Positions 1 to 11,767 of a DNA stretch of 64,000 nt are shown one piece after another. The stretch is from Doryteuthis pealeii (taxonomy: Eukaryota; Mollusca; Cephalopoda; Myopsida; Loliginidae), in contig CM042156.1 of NCBI GenBank assembly GCA_023376005.1, positions 41,579,156-41,643,155 of the forward strand, in the 5' to 3' direction. The translations under genes and the position numbers were made by a program. A model generated the notes under the pieces. The model did no database searches. It was not told where the DNA came from and was given only the letters and a program-made list of their open reading frames with translations. Numbering within the stretch: position 1 is the first letter of the stretch; each line of letters starts with the position of its first letter.

Positions 1-752
1 TCTTTTTCCAAAACATATTTCTCAAATTGGGTTTCTGAGACAGCTTAAAAACCCACTCAAATTAAATTTATTTGATTGAAACATAATCACTATAATTAGC
101 AATGTTAAAAGCCTTTTTGGGGGGGGTCTAAAATTTACTAAATAAAGGTCAAGGCAAAACTGATATGAGAATTGCTTGTTCAGGCACATCATTCTTTTAT
201 TAGACAATTTTTTTTTTTTTTCTGAAACTTTAAAAAATTGTCCGTTTCGCCTTAAATGTTCATTGCAAATCATAATTTCTTCTTGTAAATAACAACACAA
301 ACAGAATTCTGCTGTGAAACTAATTCTTCACAAAGAATCTTGATATATCATCCATAAAGATTATCTAATGGAAATTCTGAAAAATTTCTATCTCTTTTTG
401 TAAAGATCATAAAAATGAGTAGAATAGAAATAAAAACAGTCATTTCACTTGCTAACTCAAAGAAAGCTTTCTCGATGAAAGAAACACAAAAAACAATTCT
501 TTGGTTTTTGGGAATCATATAGATATCAATAAAAAACCTATTCCATTTGAAATTCCCTGGTTTAAGGTATAAATCAATTCTCTATTCTCATTGAATCAAA
601 ATTTATTGCATTTCATTGACATTTATCCCCTGAAATTACCTGGATAAAATCCAAAGAACTTAGCTTGACTATCAGATACCAACTATATTTCAAAAACAAA
701 ATAGTAAACCAAAATACTCATTTTTGTCTGCCACTTCAGACACTTTTTTTTT

Positions 753-879
<127 letters not shown>

Positions 880-1209
880 CTCTTATAATTTTTATTTCTT
901 TTGTTGTTTTTAATACTAAGGCATGTTCTATTCATTTATTCAGCTTTGCGATATTAAAAGATGCATCAAACATTTGTGGTCTATTTTTTTAACAAAATAT
1001 ATATATATGCCACTTATAATAGATAATTTATAATGAAAAAAACTCTCATTTATTTGTTTCATGGCATTTCACATCAGATACTTTTTTGTGGGGAAGGGGG
1101 GTGAGTATGTACATAAAAAAAAAGTTTCAATTATTAAAAAAAAAAAAATTTTTTTAGACCAAGTATCATACTAAGCTTAAGTTTAATAAATAGTTCACAC
1201 CTCCATTTT

Positions 1210-1447
1210 CTCGGGGGGGGGGGTCCTTGTGGCATAGTGGGTTACATACTGGACTGAGACATCGTAGTAAACTCCAAGTTCAAACTCCAGTCATGGTAGT
1301 ATGTTTACTATCAGACTAATATCCTTGGGAAAGGCATGAACCATCTTAACCCCCCAGCTATGGGTTAAAAAAGTACCAGTACTAATCTTCTACAAAGATG
1401 ACTTTGGCATTAGATAACCCATGAAGGTTAATATGCCATTAAATTGA
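1210..1447 (+). repeat. SINE, family 2 (GGCATAGTGG head)
   Basis: The tRNA-like head has an A-box-like GCATAGTGGGTTACATAC and a B-box-like AAGTTCAAACTCC. The shared central block (TAATATCCTTGGGAAAGG) and the TTTGGCATTAGATAACCC / ATATGCCATTAAA tail follow. It starts with a G run. Family defined by about ten copies in this window. Confidence 0.8.
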
Positions 1448-1560
1448 ACTCAAGTCTTTTGCCCTCAATCAAATAATCTTGTTTAAAATTTTATTTTCCT
1501 CAAATGTTTGACAGTGCCATCTTCTCGTTTTTTGATGGAGGCTTATTCTTATAAACAAAG

Positions 1561-1850
1561 AGGCCCGTGGTGTAATGGTTAAAGTCATGAGAAATGGACT
1601 CGTCGCCCCAAGTTCAAATCCTGGACGTGGTAATTGCATTTCACGTAGCGCTAATACCCTTGGGAAAGGTATGAATCCTACTCTCCCTCCAGCTATGGGT
1701 AAATAGTAGGGCAGACTGGGCTCTTTAACCTTGGTTAGGCAACCGGTCTAGGAGAAGGAAAACTCTGAATTCAAACCTGTTGAACTCCGCTTAAGAAATT
1801 GACCTTGTGTCACATCCTTCTCGTGCGGAGGGGTTGGTAAATATATATTC
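1561..1850 (+). repeat. SINE, family 1 (GTGGTGTAATGGTTA head), near full length
   Basis: tRNA-like A box (GTGGTGTAATGGTTAAAG) and B box (AAGTTCAAATCC), central block AATACCCTTGGGAAAGG, then the conserved 3' tail TGACCTTGTGTCACATCC ending GGGTTGGTAAATATATA. Reference copy for family 1 here. Confidence 0.85.
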
Positions 1851-1923
1851 TTATTAACAAAGAAAGGGACTGAAGTGAAACAAAATCTGCCTCATCCAGG
1901 ATTTGAACTCTGTTCATTTTCTA

Positions 1924-2312
1924 TCTATTAATAATGGAGATTCGCTTCCGGTTTTTGTCTTTAACAAAAATTACATCACTGCTTACGTCACATTACCCAA
2001 AATCATCATAACATAGAATAAATACACTCAAAATTTGAACATGCAACATTAGACAGTCCTCATTGTTTTTTAAAACAAGTTTTAATAAATACATGACTGG
2101 TATTATATATCTATATATAGTTTGTTTTATTTTAATACATATTTAAAGTTTACATTTCAAATTATTTTATTTTTAAATACTTTAATGGATTTGATGATTT
2201 TACTTACTTAGGGTACAAACTTGCTGACATTGAATTTTTAACTCCCTCTGGCAATATGTTTCAAAAATCTATTTTTACATTGCCCGGTGGGCGTTTTTTT
2301 ATTTTGTACTAG
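1924..2312 (+). mobile_element. Helitron-like non-autonomous element, 389 bp
   Basis: It starts TCTATTAATAATGG after an A and ends with a short GC hairpin (GCCC-GGT-GGGC), a T-rich spacer and CTAG, followed by T. TC start, hairpin plus CTRR end and insertion between A and T are the Helitron hallmarks. The 5' end resembles those at 45014 and, on the minus strand, 9531. No Rep/helicase coding is present. Confidence 0.7.
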
Positions 2313-2533
2313 TCCACAAATTTATGCATCTTTTAAGTTTGCTTTGTTTTTACTTCTTTTTTTTTCTCTTTATTTTGCTTATTTTATTGTTGTTGTTGCT
2401 GATTATTATTTTGCTTGTATCTGATATCTGTATACACCATTCACTTCAAATTCTCGTCTATGTCCTCAACACCTTAAACATATCTCATTCTCTTTTCGTT
2501 TATCAAATGAAGCCATCAGATTTATTGTTGATA

Positions 2534-2625
2534 ACCCTTTACTACTGGTCTAGTGCTAGTGAAAAGGGGATAGACTCCCTCGCTGATTGGCTGATACCGA
2601 CTTTAGGCCACCCCGACTACTAATA
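2534..2625 (+). repeat. SINE family 3, 3' fragment
   Basis: Only the tail module is present: GTCTAGTGCTAGTGAAAAGG, GATAGACTCCCTCGCTG and GCTGATACCGAC. The same module ends the tRNA-like SINEs at 36462 and 57778. Confidence 0.75.
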
Positions 2626-2804
2626 TTAACAGTAAACACTAATACTGAAAGAAATAAAGATTGTAACCCATATAGATGTTGGTGTGTCTGGAAATTATAT
2701 CTTTACTGGGTTACTTAGAGCTAAGATATTTAGATTTTTATTCTTTTAGCATAATCCATATGCTTAGAGACTGAGACTAATTCATTCTTTTTCTATATAC
2801 ATAC

Positions 2805-2805
<1 letters not shown>

Positions 2806-2847
<42 letters not shown>
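2806..2847. repeat. (AT)n microsatellite
   Basis: An almost pure TA/AT array immediately upstream of a family 2 SINE. Confidence 0.9.
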
Positions 2848-2876
2848 ACCTCTCAAACATTCTTTAAATCTTTATG

Positions 2877-3116
2877 GGTGAGTCTCCATGATGTAATGGC
2901 TAATGTACTGGACTGCGATTTTGTAGTAAGCGAGTTAAACGCCAGTCACGATATTATGTTCACTTTTGGACTAATACCCTTGGGAAAGGAATGAACCCCC
3001 TCATTCCCCCAGCTATGGGTGAAATAGTACCACTACTGTTCTTCAACAAGGATGGCTTTGGCATTAAATAACCCTTGAAGATTTATATGTCATTAAACAA
3101 AGAAACGAAACCAAAC
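2877..3116 (+). repeat. SINE family 2
   Basis: Head CATGATGTAATGGCTAATG, central block ATACCCTTGGGAAAGG, and tail with GATGGCTTTGGCATTAAATA, ending in ATTAAACAAAGAAACGAAACC. Confidence 0.8.
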
Positions 3117-3496
3117 CACAAATATTCTTATTAATTTACAATCTCAAAAAAATACCAAATATCAAATTAATTCTGAATTCCTCTTCTAGAATTTTTCTGT
3201 TGTTTTTTTTTCATTTAATATGGTGCAGATGTGTGTGTCAGATTCAGATACTCATTTATAGTCAATTAGTGAGTTTAGTTATTTAAGTCACTTGTGTCAC
3301 ATTCACATTTGTTTTTTGTCTTTTCTGCTTCAAAACCCAACTCAATGGGTTTTATTTCTTTTTAATTAAATACCAAATAAATTGATTTAATCTATCGTAG
3401 ATTACTTATCCAAACAACACCCAACTGTGGAACCCACTCTGCTTAGTCTTGGATGAAGTATTAAAGTTTTATAAGTTATTTCTTATATCCTAAGAT

Positions 3497-3790
3497 GGAG
3501 GCACTCGTGGTGTAAGGATTATTTCCCTAGAAAATGGACCAGGCAAACAGTGTTCAAATTCAGGACAAGGCTGTTTACAATTCACATAGCGCAATACCCT
3601 TGGGAAAGGTATAAATCTAACTATTCTCCTTCCAGCTATGGGTTAATTAGTAGGGCAGACTTGGCTCTTTAATCTTAATATTGCTGAGAGTCTAGAAGGA
3701 AAACTCTGAATGTAAACCTGTTTTAACTCCACTTAAAAATTGACCTTGTGTCACCTCCTGCTTGCACAGAGGGGTTAGATAAATATGTAT
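3497..3790 (+). repeat. SINE family 1
   Basis: Diverged head (CTCGTGGTGTAAGGATTA), B-box-like GTTCAAATTC, central AATACCCTTGGGAAAGG and 3' tail TGACCTTGTGTCACCTCC ending in AGATAAATATG. Confidence 0.8.
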
Positions 3791-3983
3791 TTCCTAAGAT
3801 GTAAGATTATACATAATATGTATTGAAAAATTATCATTGAGAAATAACTTTATTTTTGTTTTGATGTACACGATATACTTGTGTATGTATGTTATAAATA
3901 TATTGCCATTTGTTATTATCTCTACATTTGTGTAACAATTTTATTTTGATTTTATTATTTCTTGTTGGCAATTCCTCTCTGTT

Positions 3984-4198
3984 AAGCTATAGTGGCTAAT
4001 GTGCTAGACTGTGACAAAATAGTAAGTGAGTTCAAACTCCAGTCACGCTATTACATTCACTTTTGGACTAATACCCTTGAGAAAGGTATGAACCCTCTCA
4101 TCACCCAACCTATGGGTTAAATAGTACAACTACTGTTCTTCTATAAGAATGGGTTTGGCATTTAATAATCCGCAAAGGTTGATATGCCATTAAACAAA
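3984..4198 (+). repeat. SINE family 2, first of an adjacent pair
   Basis: Head GCTATAGTGGCTAATGTGC, central ATACCCTTGAGAAAGG, tail GGCATTTAATAATCC and ATATGCCATTAAAC. A second family 2 copy begins about 20 bp later in the same orientation. Confidence 0.8.
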
Positions 4199-4216
4199 AG
4201 AAGCCTAAACCTAAGG

Positions 4217-4448
4217 GATGGGGGGGGAGTCCCGTTGCATAGTGGCTAATGTGGTGGACTGCAACATTAAAGTAAGCAAGTTTAAATTCCAGTTGCAATA
4301 TTATGTTCACTTTTGGACTTGGGAAAGTATGAACTTCTCATCAACCATCTATGGGTTAAATAGTACCACTAATGTTTTTCTAACAGGATGTTTGGCATCA
4401 AATAACCTACAAGGGTTGATATGCCATTAAACAAAGAAACCAAACCAA
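4217..4448 (+). repeat. SINE family 2, second of an adjacent pair
   Basis: It starts with a G run (GATGGGGGGGGAG) and has head GCATAGTGGCTAATGTGG and B-box-like AGTTTAAATTCC. The central block lacks the ATACCC half, and the tail ends AAACAAAGAAACCAAACC. Confidence 0.8.
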
Positions 4449-4929
4449 ACAACCTCTCTGTGAAACACAAAATTTGGTATATGATTAAAAAGACTTTTTT
4501 TTATTTTTTCTTTTTTTTTTTTTTTCTTTTCAAATGTGAATGTTGACTCAATGTTTTAATTGAATTGAAAGTTTCCAAAAAAACAAGAAAAGTTGTAAAA
4601 AAAACAAAATTGAAAATAAAATATCTGAGGCAGAAAATTATGAAAAGAAATGTTTCTCTTTTGTTCTTGCTGGAATTTTATTCCCTTACACTTGTTTTTT
4701 GTGCCATTTAAGACATCTTTAAAATTGTTCTCTACTCCTTTTCAAACAAATTGAGGGGAAGGGATTCTTTCCCCCCTCCACTCAATCATAATATGATTTG
4801 ATTTCATATTGCTTATAATTTTTTTCGGCTAAAATACTTTTCTTCTGCTATTCTGAGTTCTGCCTCTTCATTCTTTTTCAAAAGTTTCCGATCTTTGGGT
4901 TAAAATATTTCATAGATAAATTTCAATTT

Positions 4930-5112
4930 GTATTATTTTGATTTTACAGACTGTTGTCCTCATCATATATAAAAACACAACATATATTTTATATATCATG
5001 ATAAAAATGAGGACAACAGTTCAAAAAATCATATTAATACATATCCAGCCTCATCTCAAAAATTCAGACAAATAAATTTCCATCTGTCTGAATGTTTGAG
5101 ATGAGGCTTGAT
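4930..5112. repeat. Foldback MITE (CTGTTGTCCTCATC family), compact copy
   Basis: The arms ACTGTTGTCCTCATC at 4951 and GATGAGGACAACAGT-like at about 5010 face each other. The outer segment AGCCTCATCTCAAA at 5049 is mirrored by TTTGAGATGAGGCT near 5095-5110. No coding sequence. Confidence 0.65.
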
Positions 5113-5536
5113 AATTTGTATAATTTAGGTTTTTTTGGCTGTTGTCCTCATCTTTATTGTTATATACACGTTTTGGCCGATGTGCTCTCCAGCCTTCTTC
5201 AAGTGCCAAGTAGAATACATGGCATAACAGATATAGGTGTTGATTTAATACAGTTCTAAGTTACAATTATCTGAAGGTTACATGCTCAGTCCTGACTACA
5301 GGCAAAAAATAACATAGAATACTTAACATAGCTTAACACTTGTACCTGGTCATAGTTAATGGAATGAAAACGATCTACCCCAATGGATTGAATAAAGTGT
5401 TCAGTTTGAAGTTATATGAAGGTTCTTGACTTCAACAAAAAACACCTGAAGAAGGGCAGAGGGCACATTGGCCGAAACATTGTATATATAACAATAAAGA
5501 TGAGGACAACAGTAAAAAGAATCTAAATGATACAAA
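5112..5536. repeat. Foldback MITE (CTGTTGTCCTCATC family), long copy
   Basis: Arms of about 100 bp: the left reads CTGTTGTCCTCATCTTTATT, then GGCCGATGTGCTCTCCAGCC and CTTCTTCAAGTG; the right carries the reverse complement and ends ATGAGGACAACAGT, then AATGATAC. About 220 bp of unrelated sequence lies between. Copies occur at 13200, 53770 and 61915. Confidence 0.75.
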
Positions 5537-5589
5537 TAAAGTTCCATTTTCATAGCAATTTTTCCTCAAAAGAGAATCTACTCTTTTTG

Positions 5590-5704
5590 CCATTAAAAAC
5601 CACAAAACCTGTCATTTGGCCATTAAAAACCATACAACCTGTCATTTGGCCATTAAAAACCACAAAACCTGTCATTTGGCCATTAAAAAATCACAAAACC
5701 TGTT
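5590..5704. repeat. 30-bp minisatellite, about four copies
   Basis: The unit CCATTAAAAACCACAAAACC plus TGTCATTTGG is repeated with very few changes, so the array is young. The last copy is truncated after AAAACCTGT. Confidence 0.92.
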
Positions 5705-6023
5705 AAATTTGTTGTCATCCAAACTGGAACTTTCAATTCAAACTGCTTTTGTGTATCTTTTGTGAATTTGCTTTTTTTGTGTTTTTGCTGATAACATTCA
5801 AGGGAAAGTATCATTGTCTTTGGAAAATTCCAAATTATCTGAATTCTTTTATATTTAGCAAAACCAATTTTTACCATTAATAGCTATAGTTTCAGGCCAG
5901 GTCAGAACTTTTCCAAAAACTCAGAAGAAAAATGTTGAGTTACTTTAAGACACTATTCAAGTTTTTGCTGACCAAAATAAGATTTCAATTTGGTGCTGTT
6001 CAAAATTGATTATGTAAATTCGT

Positions 6024-6126
6024 CCTAATTGACCTTGTGTCACATCCTTCTCGTGCAGAAGGGTTGGTAAATACATATATAGATGGCTTTGGCATTAAAT
6101 AACCCATCAAGGTTGATATGGCATTA
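6024..6126 (+). repeat. Joined 3' tails of SINE families 1 and 2
   Basis: A family 1 tail (TGACCTTGTGTCACATCC to GGTAAATACATATAT) runs straight into a family 2 tail (GATGGCTTTGGCATTAAATA to ATATGGCATTATT), followed by an ATT repeat and a long T run. Confidence 0.7.
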
Positions 6127-6136
6127 TTATTATTAT

Positions 6137-6170
<34 letters not shown>

Positions 6171-6204
6171 TCCTGTCAAAATTCAGTTTTGTTAACTATG
6201 ATAA

Positions 6205-6700
6205 TAATCCCAAAAGTAAGGTCTCCAAATCACTGGGTACAGGGAAACTATTCATGCAGCTATTGGCAACACTGTTGTGTTTGTTGTGCATGCCTCACTG
6301 TCACTCTGATTCTTGGCTTAGCAGTTGTTTCTGATAGAGCTTCCCGATTGACACTATGAATAAGGGTGAAGTTCGCACAGTTATTTGGTTTTTGAACACA
6401 AAATGCATTAAACCAATTGAAATTCATCGCCAATTAACAGATGTGTATGGAAAGTTGTGCATGGATGTCAAAAACATCCGTAAGTGGTGTAGGGAGTTTG
6501 CAATGAAATTACGAGGTTCAATGCTTCTTCAACAACATGACAGTGAGCTAGTATGATGTAGACATACAAAAAATGTCATAGCGCCTACAAAAATGCATCA
6601 ACTGAAATGGCGATTATGTAGAAAAATAGATACATGTTGAAACTTTAAAATGATGTAAATATCATTGACAATAAACGATTAACGTTTCTGTGATTTCTAA
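6205..6700 (+). mobile_element. Degenerate, internally deleted mariner-like element
   Basis: A mariner-type end, CCCAAAAGTAAGGTCTCC, begins at 6209. A short open segment at 6356-6556 encodes the N-terminal helix-turn-helix typical of mariner transposases (MNKGEVRTVIWFLNTK and VKNIRKWCREF). The DDD catalytic part is absent. A second copy at 47220 has the same internal junction, so the deleted form itself spread. Confidence 0.7.
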
Positions 6701-7024
6701 ATATTTCCTGTTAAAGGATAAAACCAAAGATTAAAACAAATTAATAATCAAACTAAACTAAATTAAACATAGATTTATGTGAAGAAAAAGTGGAAGTGAA
6801 TCCGACAGTTTATAATATTATGAAAAATTGAAAAAACACAAGTTTATAAATGAATAATGTTTATTTCGCCTATGCTGCAATGCATGAATAATGTTTATTT
6901 CGCCTATGCTGCAGTGTTTCGGTCTGTTTCGATAGATCTTCATCAGGGCTTTAGTTTAGAAATCACAGAAACGTTAATCATTTATTGTCAATGATATTTA
7001 CATCATTTTAAAGTTTCAACATAT
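6631..7024. repeat. Foldback with about 68-bp arms
   Basis: The arm at 6631-6698 is mirrored at 6955-7023 (GAAATCACAGAAACGTTAAT). The left arm is the 3' end of the mariner remnant. Between the arms a 35-bp segment with GTTTATTTCGCCTATGCTGC is duplicated at about 6858 and 6893. Confidence 0.75.
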
Positions 7025-7373
7025 ATCGTTAGTTTGAGGAAAATTAAATTATTACTGAAAATAAGAAGTCTGCGAGCCTCTGTTTTTAGTCGATCTTGAA
7101 ATGTGAGAGAGAAAAAATCTATTTAAAATTGTTGACGGACACAGCGTTCTTAGAATTTTTAAAACGCCATAATGGTTTAATAGATTTATATACTTTAATA
7201 TTTTTATTTATCTACTTTCCCTGAATGTCATCTGCTTGCCTAGCTTTCAATGTTGACCTTATACCACCCCCCAGCCCCCCAGTGGGTCTTCAAGGATAGG
7301 GCTACTGCTTGTGTCCACTGTGTGCTTTTTTCTTTGTTTAACCTTTTTACTACCTCATGTTTGACCCCTGCAG

Positions 7374-7661
7374 ATATCAGTGCACTGCAAAAGCGACAGG
7401 AACGACGACAACGTCAACGTTCTTTAATAAAAGAGCAAGAGTCAAAAGGAGACGGGGTGTCAGGCCCTGGTGGCTGGCTTAATACTTTAATTCGTAGATT
7501 CTCTGCTCCTCCTATTCCAACTTCTACTACTACTACTACCACCACTACTACCACTACTCCTCCCACCACACCTACAGATACCACCACCCCTACTGAAGAG
7601 GAGAAGACCACCGATTGGTCAAAGCTCCCAAATAATCATAGTAATCCAGAGAATTTGGCTG
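7374..7661 (+). CDS. FHOD: FHOD exon a: charged linker and Thr-rich run
   Basis: The acceptor is a pyrimidine-rich tract ending CCCCTGCAG at 7373 and the donor is G|GTAAGC at 7662; both ends are phase 1. It encodes a charged segment ([17 protein letters not shown]) typical of the FHOD region between FH3 and FH1, then a Gly/Trp patch ([16 protein letters not shown]), then about eleven consecutive Thr (7530-7563) within a Thr/Pro tract, and an acidic end. The reading frame stays open upstream of the acceptor to 7250, but that part reads as intron (pyrimidine tract, phase-1 joining). The Thr run is coded by mixed ACT/ACC and is likely variable in length. Confidence 0.9.
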
Positions 7662-10208
7662 GTAAGCTATTAGTAACTAACAGTGACGCTTGTTATTACT
7701 GCTGTTATTAATACTTTTACTACTAATAATAATAATAATAATGATGATGATGATATCTGAGGTCTTTGTTTCCGTACCTTTCTTTATATCTAAAGTCTTT
7801 TTTTTTTTTTTTTTGCTTTCTATCTCAGTTTTAGTGCAACCATCACTTCTTTTGCATTCCACGCACAAAATCTGCCTGATTTATAAACAGCACCAATTTA
7901 TCATGTGAATGTTAACTGGTCTATTAATGTTTCGCATTTATTTTTTGCTTCTCTTTTTGCACAAATTCAAATTGGTTTTATCCCGAACCCAATAGACCAA
8001 AAACCAATATTATCACATTCTATAAAAGGTTCATGCCTGCAGATGCTGGCAAAGTATTATATTCCTAAACTTGCTAAAAAAAAATATAATCTAAGTATTC
8101 CTTTAGAATTGCTGAGTGTTTTGATATTTACTAAGTTTTGCTTGGAACAGCCTCAGGCCAAATAAAAGTAAGAAGTTTGTGTTATTGTAACATCATGGGG
8201 TGCCTTGATGGCACTTGCTGACACGACTCAATAGCTATGGATTACCATTCCTCCTAACCTGGTGATGAAATAAGTTGACACACTCATATTTATTACTTGA
8301 TTTTTAAATTTCATTAGGCTGGCCTTTTCTGTGGGTTTCCAAACCGTCATTTCATAAATTCATAAAGAGAAGGAACTCTTGGCATCTTCATTTCTGTTGA
8401 AACACTTCAAAAGGGGATTCTAAATGTTAAAAACATCAAAACACATCCAACTGTTTCTATCATTCTCAAAAACACAAACTACTTTTTCCTTTTCCTCAAT
8501 CATGTGACTTCCTTCAGCCAATTAATTAGTGTGAATCAATGATTCCAAATTGTTAATTTTCCTATTTCATTCAGTTCATATACTGACTCAAAACCTTTGA
8601 TATTTCAACCATACAGATTCAAACCCCATTACCAGGCTTTGTACTCAATAACACATTACATTATGCTAATCTTTCAAATAGGAAGAGCCTGCCCATTTAG
8701 AATAGCTTAATGTCTTTTAAAAATCTTGAATAGTCACATGTAACAAAAATGATATTTAAATAAATTTTTTGTGTCTCCAAGAAAGAACTTTCTATTGTTC
8801 ATCACAGCAATTTGAATTCTTTTTCATTGAATAGATTTATTAAAAATGTTATTGATTTACTGCATTTTGCTACTAAAGAAAACCATCTATATAAATATGA
8901 ACTAGCAAATATATGCACCCCCAGGTGCAAGTATTTAAGTTTTAATATAATAAAATATTATATTAAATTAACAAGGCTAATGAAACTAAATAAGAATGCA
9001 GATAAAAAGATTTGAAATAGGAGGTATAATTGAAAAATAATACAAATGAAACGTACTCTTCCATCTCTCCCGTTTTTCATTGCTAAATTTTCCTAATCTA
9101 ACTATTTAGTTAAAATAGGAAGTAAAGAATAAAATTACAGTTATTTCTTTTTGTTAATGGATTTCTAGTAAGATTTATCAATGGGATTTTTGCTCATATT
9201 CTTTAAGATAAAACCAACCAATTAGAAATCAATAATACTAAGCACATATTTATTAAAATCAATTTTTTAATATCAATATGTAAATTAGCTTTCCTGTTCT
9301 CACAGTATGCTGCTATTTTGTTGTATATATAAATACAATTGCATGTTATTAGTATGTAGATATGGTCAATAGTAATAATAATAATAATGTAAAAAAAATT
9401 TATTAATAAATTTTTTAAATAAAAATAAAATCATGGAGAATATGACATAAATAACTAATGGAATTGTGCCTTGAGTAGTAACATAGTTTTGGTTACAGAC
9501 AGAAAAACACACAATTTCCATTATAATAAGATTTATAACTAAGTTGATTGGTTCATCAGCAATTTAGACAGAACAACCAGTGCAAAAAGTTAGATATACT
9601 TTTTTGCAAGCATTGCTGAATCTTCTATTGAAGGGCAATAGCCTTTCTTTTTTCTTTTTTCTTTTTTTCTTTTTTGTGCATTTCTTGCACAAAACAAGAA
9701 ACCATGTCTACTTCCTGTTGAACAAATGTTTTCCATTTGCTTCCCAAAGAATTAAAAACCAACCACAAGATAACTAAAGCTTTTAAAAGCGTATGTTGTG
9801 TGTAAGGGTATAAAGAACATTATGGTTAATGCCTTGCAATAAAACTAATTTTTTTTTAGAGATAAAACTGGATATGCCACCTCTGACCAATCCTATTGAC
9901 AGGACAAGTCAAAATTATTGATGATGATGAAGAAGAAAAAAATTTTAAAAAGCTTCTTAGATTTTTTTTTTTTTCAAAGTACCACAAATTAATGTTTTGT
10001 ATGTGAACTTTGATTTATGTTTCAAGAATTAATTATTTTTTTTTTACCATTAGAATTTTTTTTTCTTTAGAAATTTAATTATTCAACAACTCTATCTCCC
10101 ATAGACCACACATGATAAAATATTTCAAATGCTAAGGAAGTAAAGGTAGTTTGATATAATTATATATCATTATTACATTTATTGATACAACCACAATTTA
10201 TTGTATAA

Positions 10209-10244
<36 letters not shown>

Positions 10245-11142
10245 ATGAGGACAACAGTCCGAAAAATCAAAATAATGAAAATAGCAGTTGAATATAACAG
10301 AAGGTTGCGTGTTCAATTCACATCAGTCCAGTTTATAGGTCTGGTTTAGCTCAGTTGTTAGAGCATATACCTGGGAACCACAATGTTCCAGGTTTCAATA
10401 CCGACCTTCACCAACTCACCACATGAGTAGCACAGATTGGATCTGTGTGGTAAAGTGGGAGTTGATGGTAGATGTGGCACCCCACCTCAGATGCAAAAAC
10501 AATCTCCCAGGTCTAGTGGTAATAAAAAGGGGATAGACTCCCTCATTTTTTTATAACTTACATAATTTCTGTTATCAAATGAAAGATACAGATTTTTTTT
10601 TTTTCTTTTGTAATTATCTATTCAATTTTTTTTTTTTTATCTACCTGAGACAATGAATTTTTCAGTCAATTCATTCACATCAAAAGCCGAAACTTCAACA
10701 TCCTTTTTCTATAAATATTTACAGCCCTTCTCAGTTTAAAAAATGGGCTCTTTTGTTGAGTGCTTGGAAGTTAGCACTTGAGAAAATATTCCTGTAAAGT
10801 GTGTAAAGATAGGATGTGACAAACAGTTTTTGGGTCCAGTACATTTTCTATTCAACTGGTTGTTTCCTGAAACTGAAAAGAGTTGAGATTTGACCTTCCT
10901 TCCCTCCTCTGCCTCCTCCTCCTCTTCTTCTTCTTTTTAGAAACATTGTGGGAAAACGTATTAAATGAAAATACTCATCTCTGCCTTGATGAACTATAAT
11001 TTGCTTGTGAGACACACACACACACACATACACACACACACCACTTTCCTCTTTGCTTGAAGGTCATTTGACAAATGTTGATTCCTTCAACAGTCAGAAT
11101 CAAAGAGAGACTTTCAATATCAGTATGTACACGCATGCACAT

Positions 11143-11174
<32 letters not shown>

Positions 11175-11720
11175 TTATTATAGTGTACAATACATTTAAG
11201 GTGCCATTGTTACCATTGGTTTCCAGGCAGCATGTTAGCCACCCTTCTTCAAGCACCTGTTAAGAAATCTTAATTTCTTAACAGGCACTTGAAGAAGTGT
11301 GGCTAACATGCTGCCTGGAAACTAATGGTAACAATGGTACCTTAAATGTATTGTACACTATAATAAATAAATAAATACAGCTCTTACACATGTAATTAAG
11401 CACTTTATTTTTAATTCTCCAATACTAACAAAGGACTACTATATATATATATATATGAGAATAAGTGCTTAATTGAAGTCATACCTGGCAGTTAGGGTTC
11501 GAATCACAGACAGAGCAGTCTCCTGACTATAACTCTGCTGATGAGGCATAATATGCCGAAATGTACATACAGAGATTGACTTTTCTTGATTTGTTTATGC
11601 CTCTACATTTGAACAGATATGCTCGCCTAATTAATTAATTATCAACTAATTAATTTTCAATTAGGTATGACTTCAATTAAGCACTTATTCTCCCAAAAAT
11701 TGTCAGCTATCGCCATGTTT

Positions 11721-11767
<47 letters not shown>

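Noticed and set aside
5590..5704. Evenly spaced repeats that might suggest a CRISPR array
   Set aside because: The 30-bp units are directly adjacent without unique spacers, in a eukaryotic intron; it is a minisatellite.
10337..10410. tRNA gene
   Set aside because: A and B box-like segments are present but the cloverleaf does not pair well and the similarity continues for 200 bp in repeated copies, so it is a tRNA-derived SINE head.
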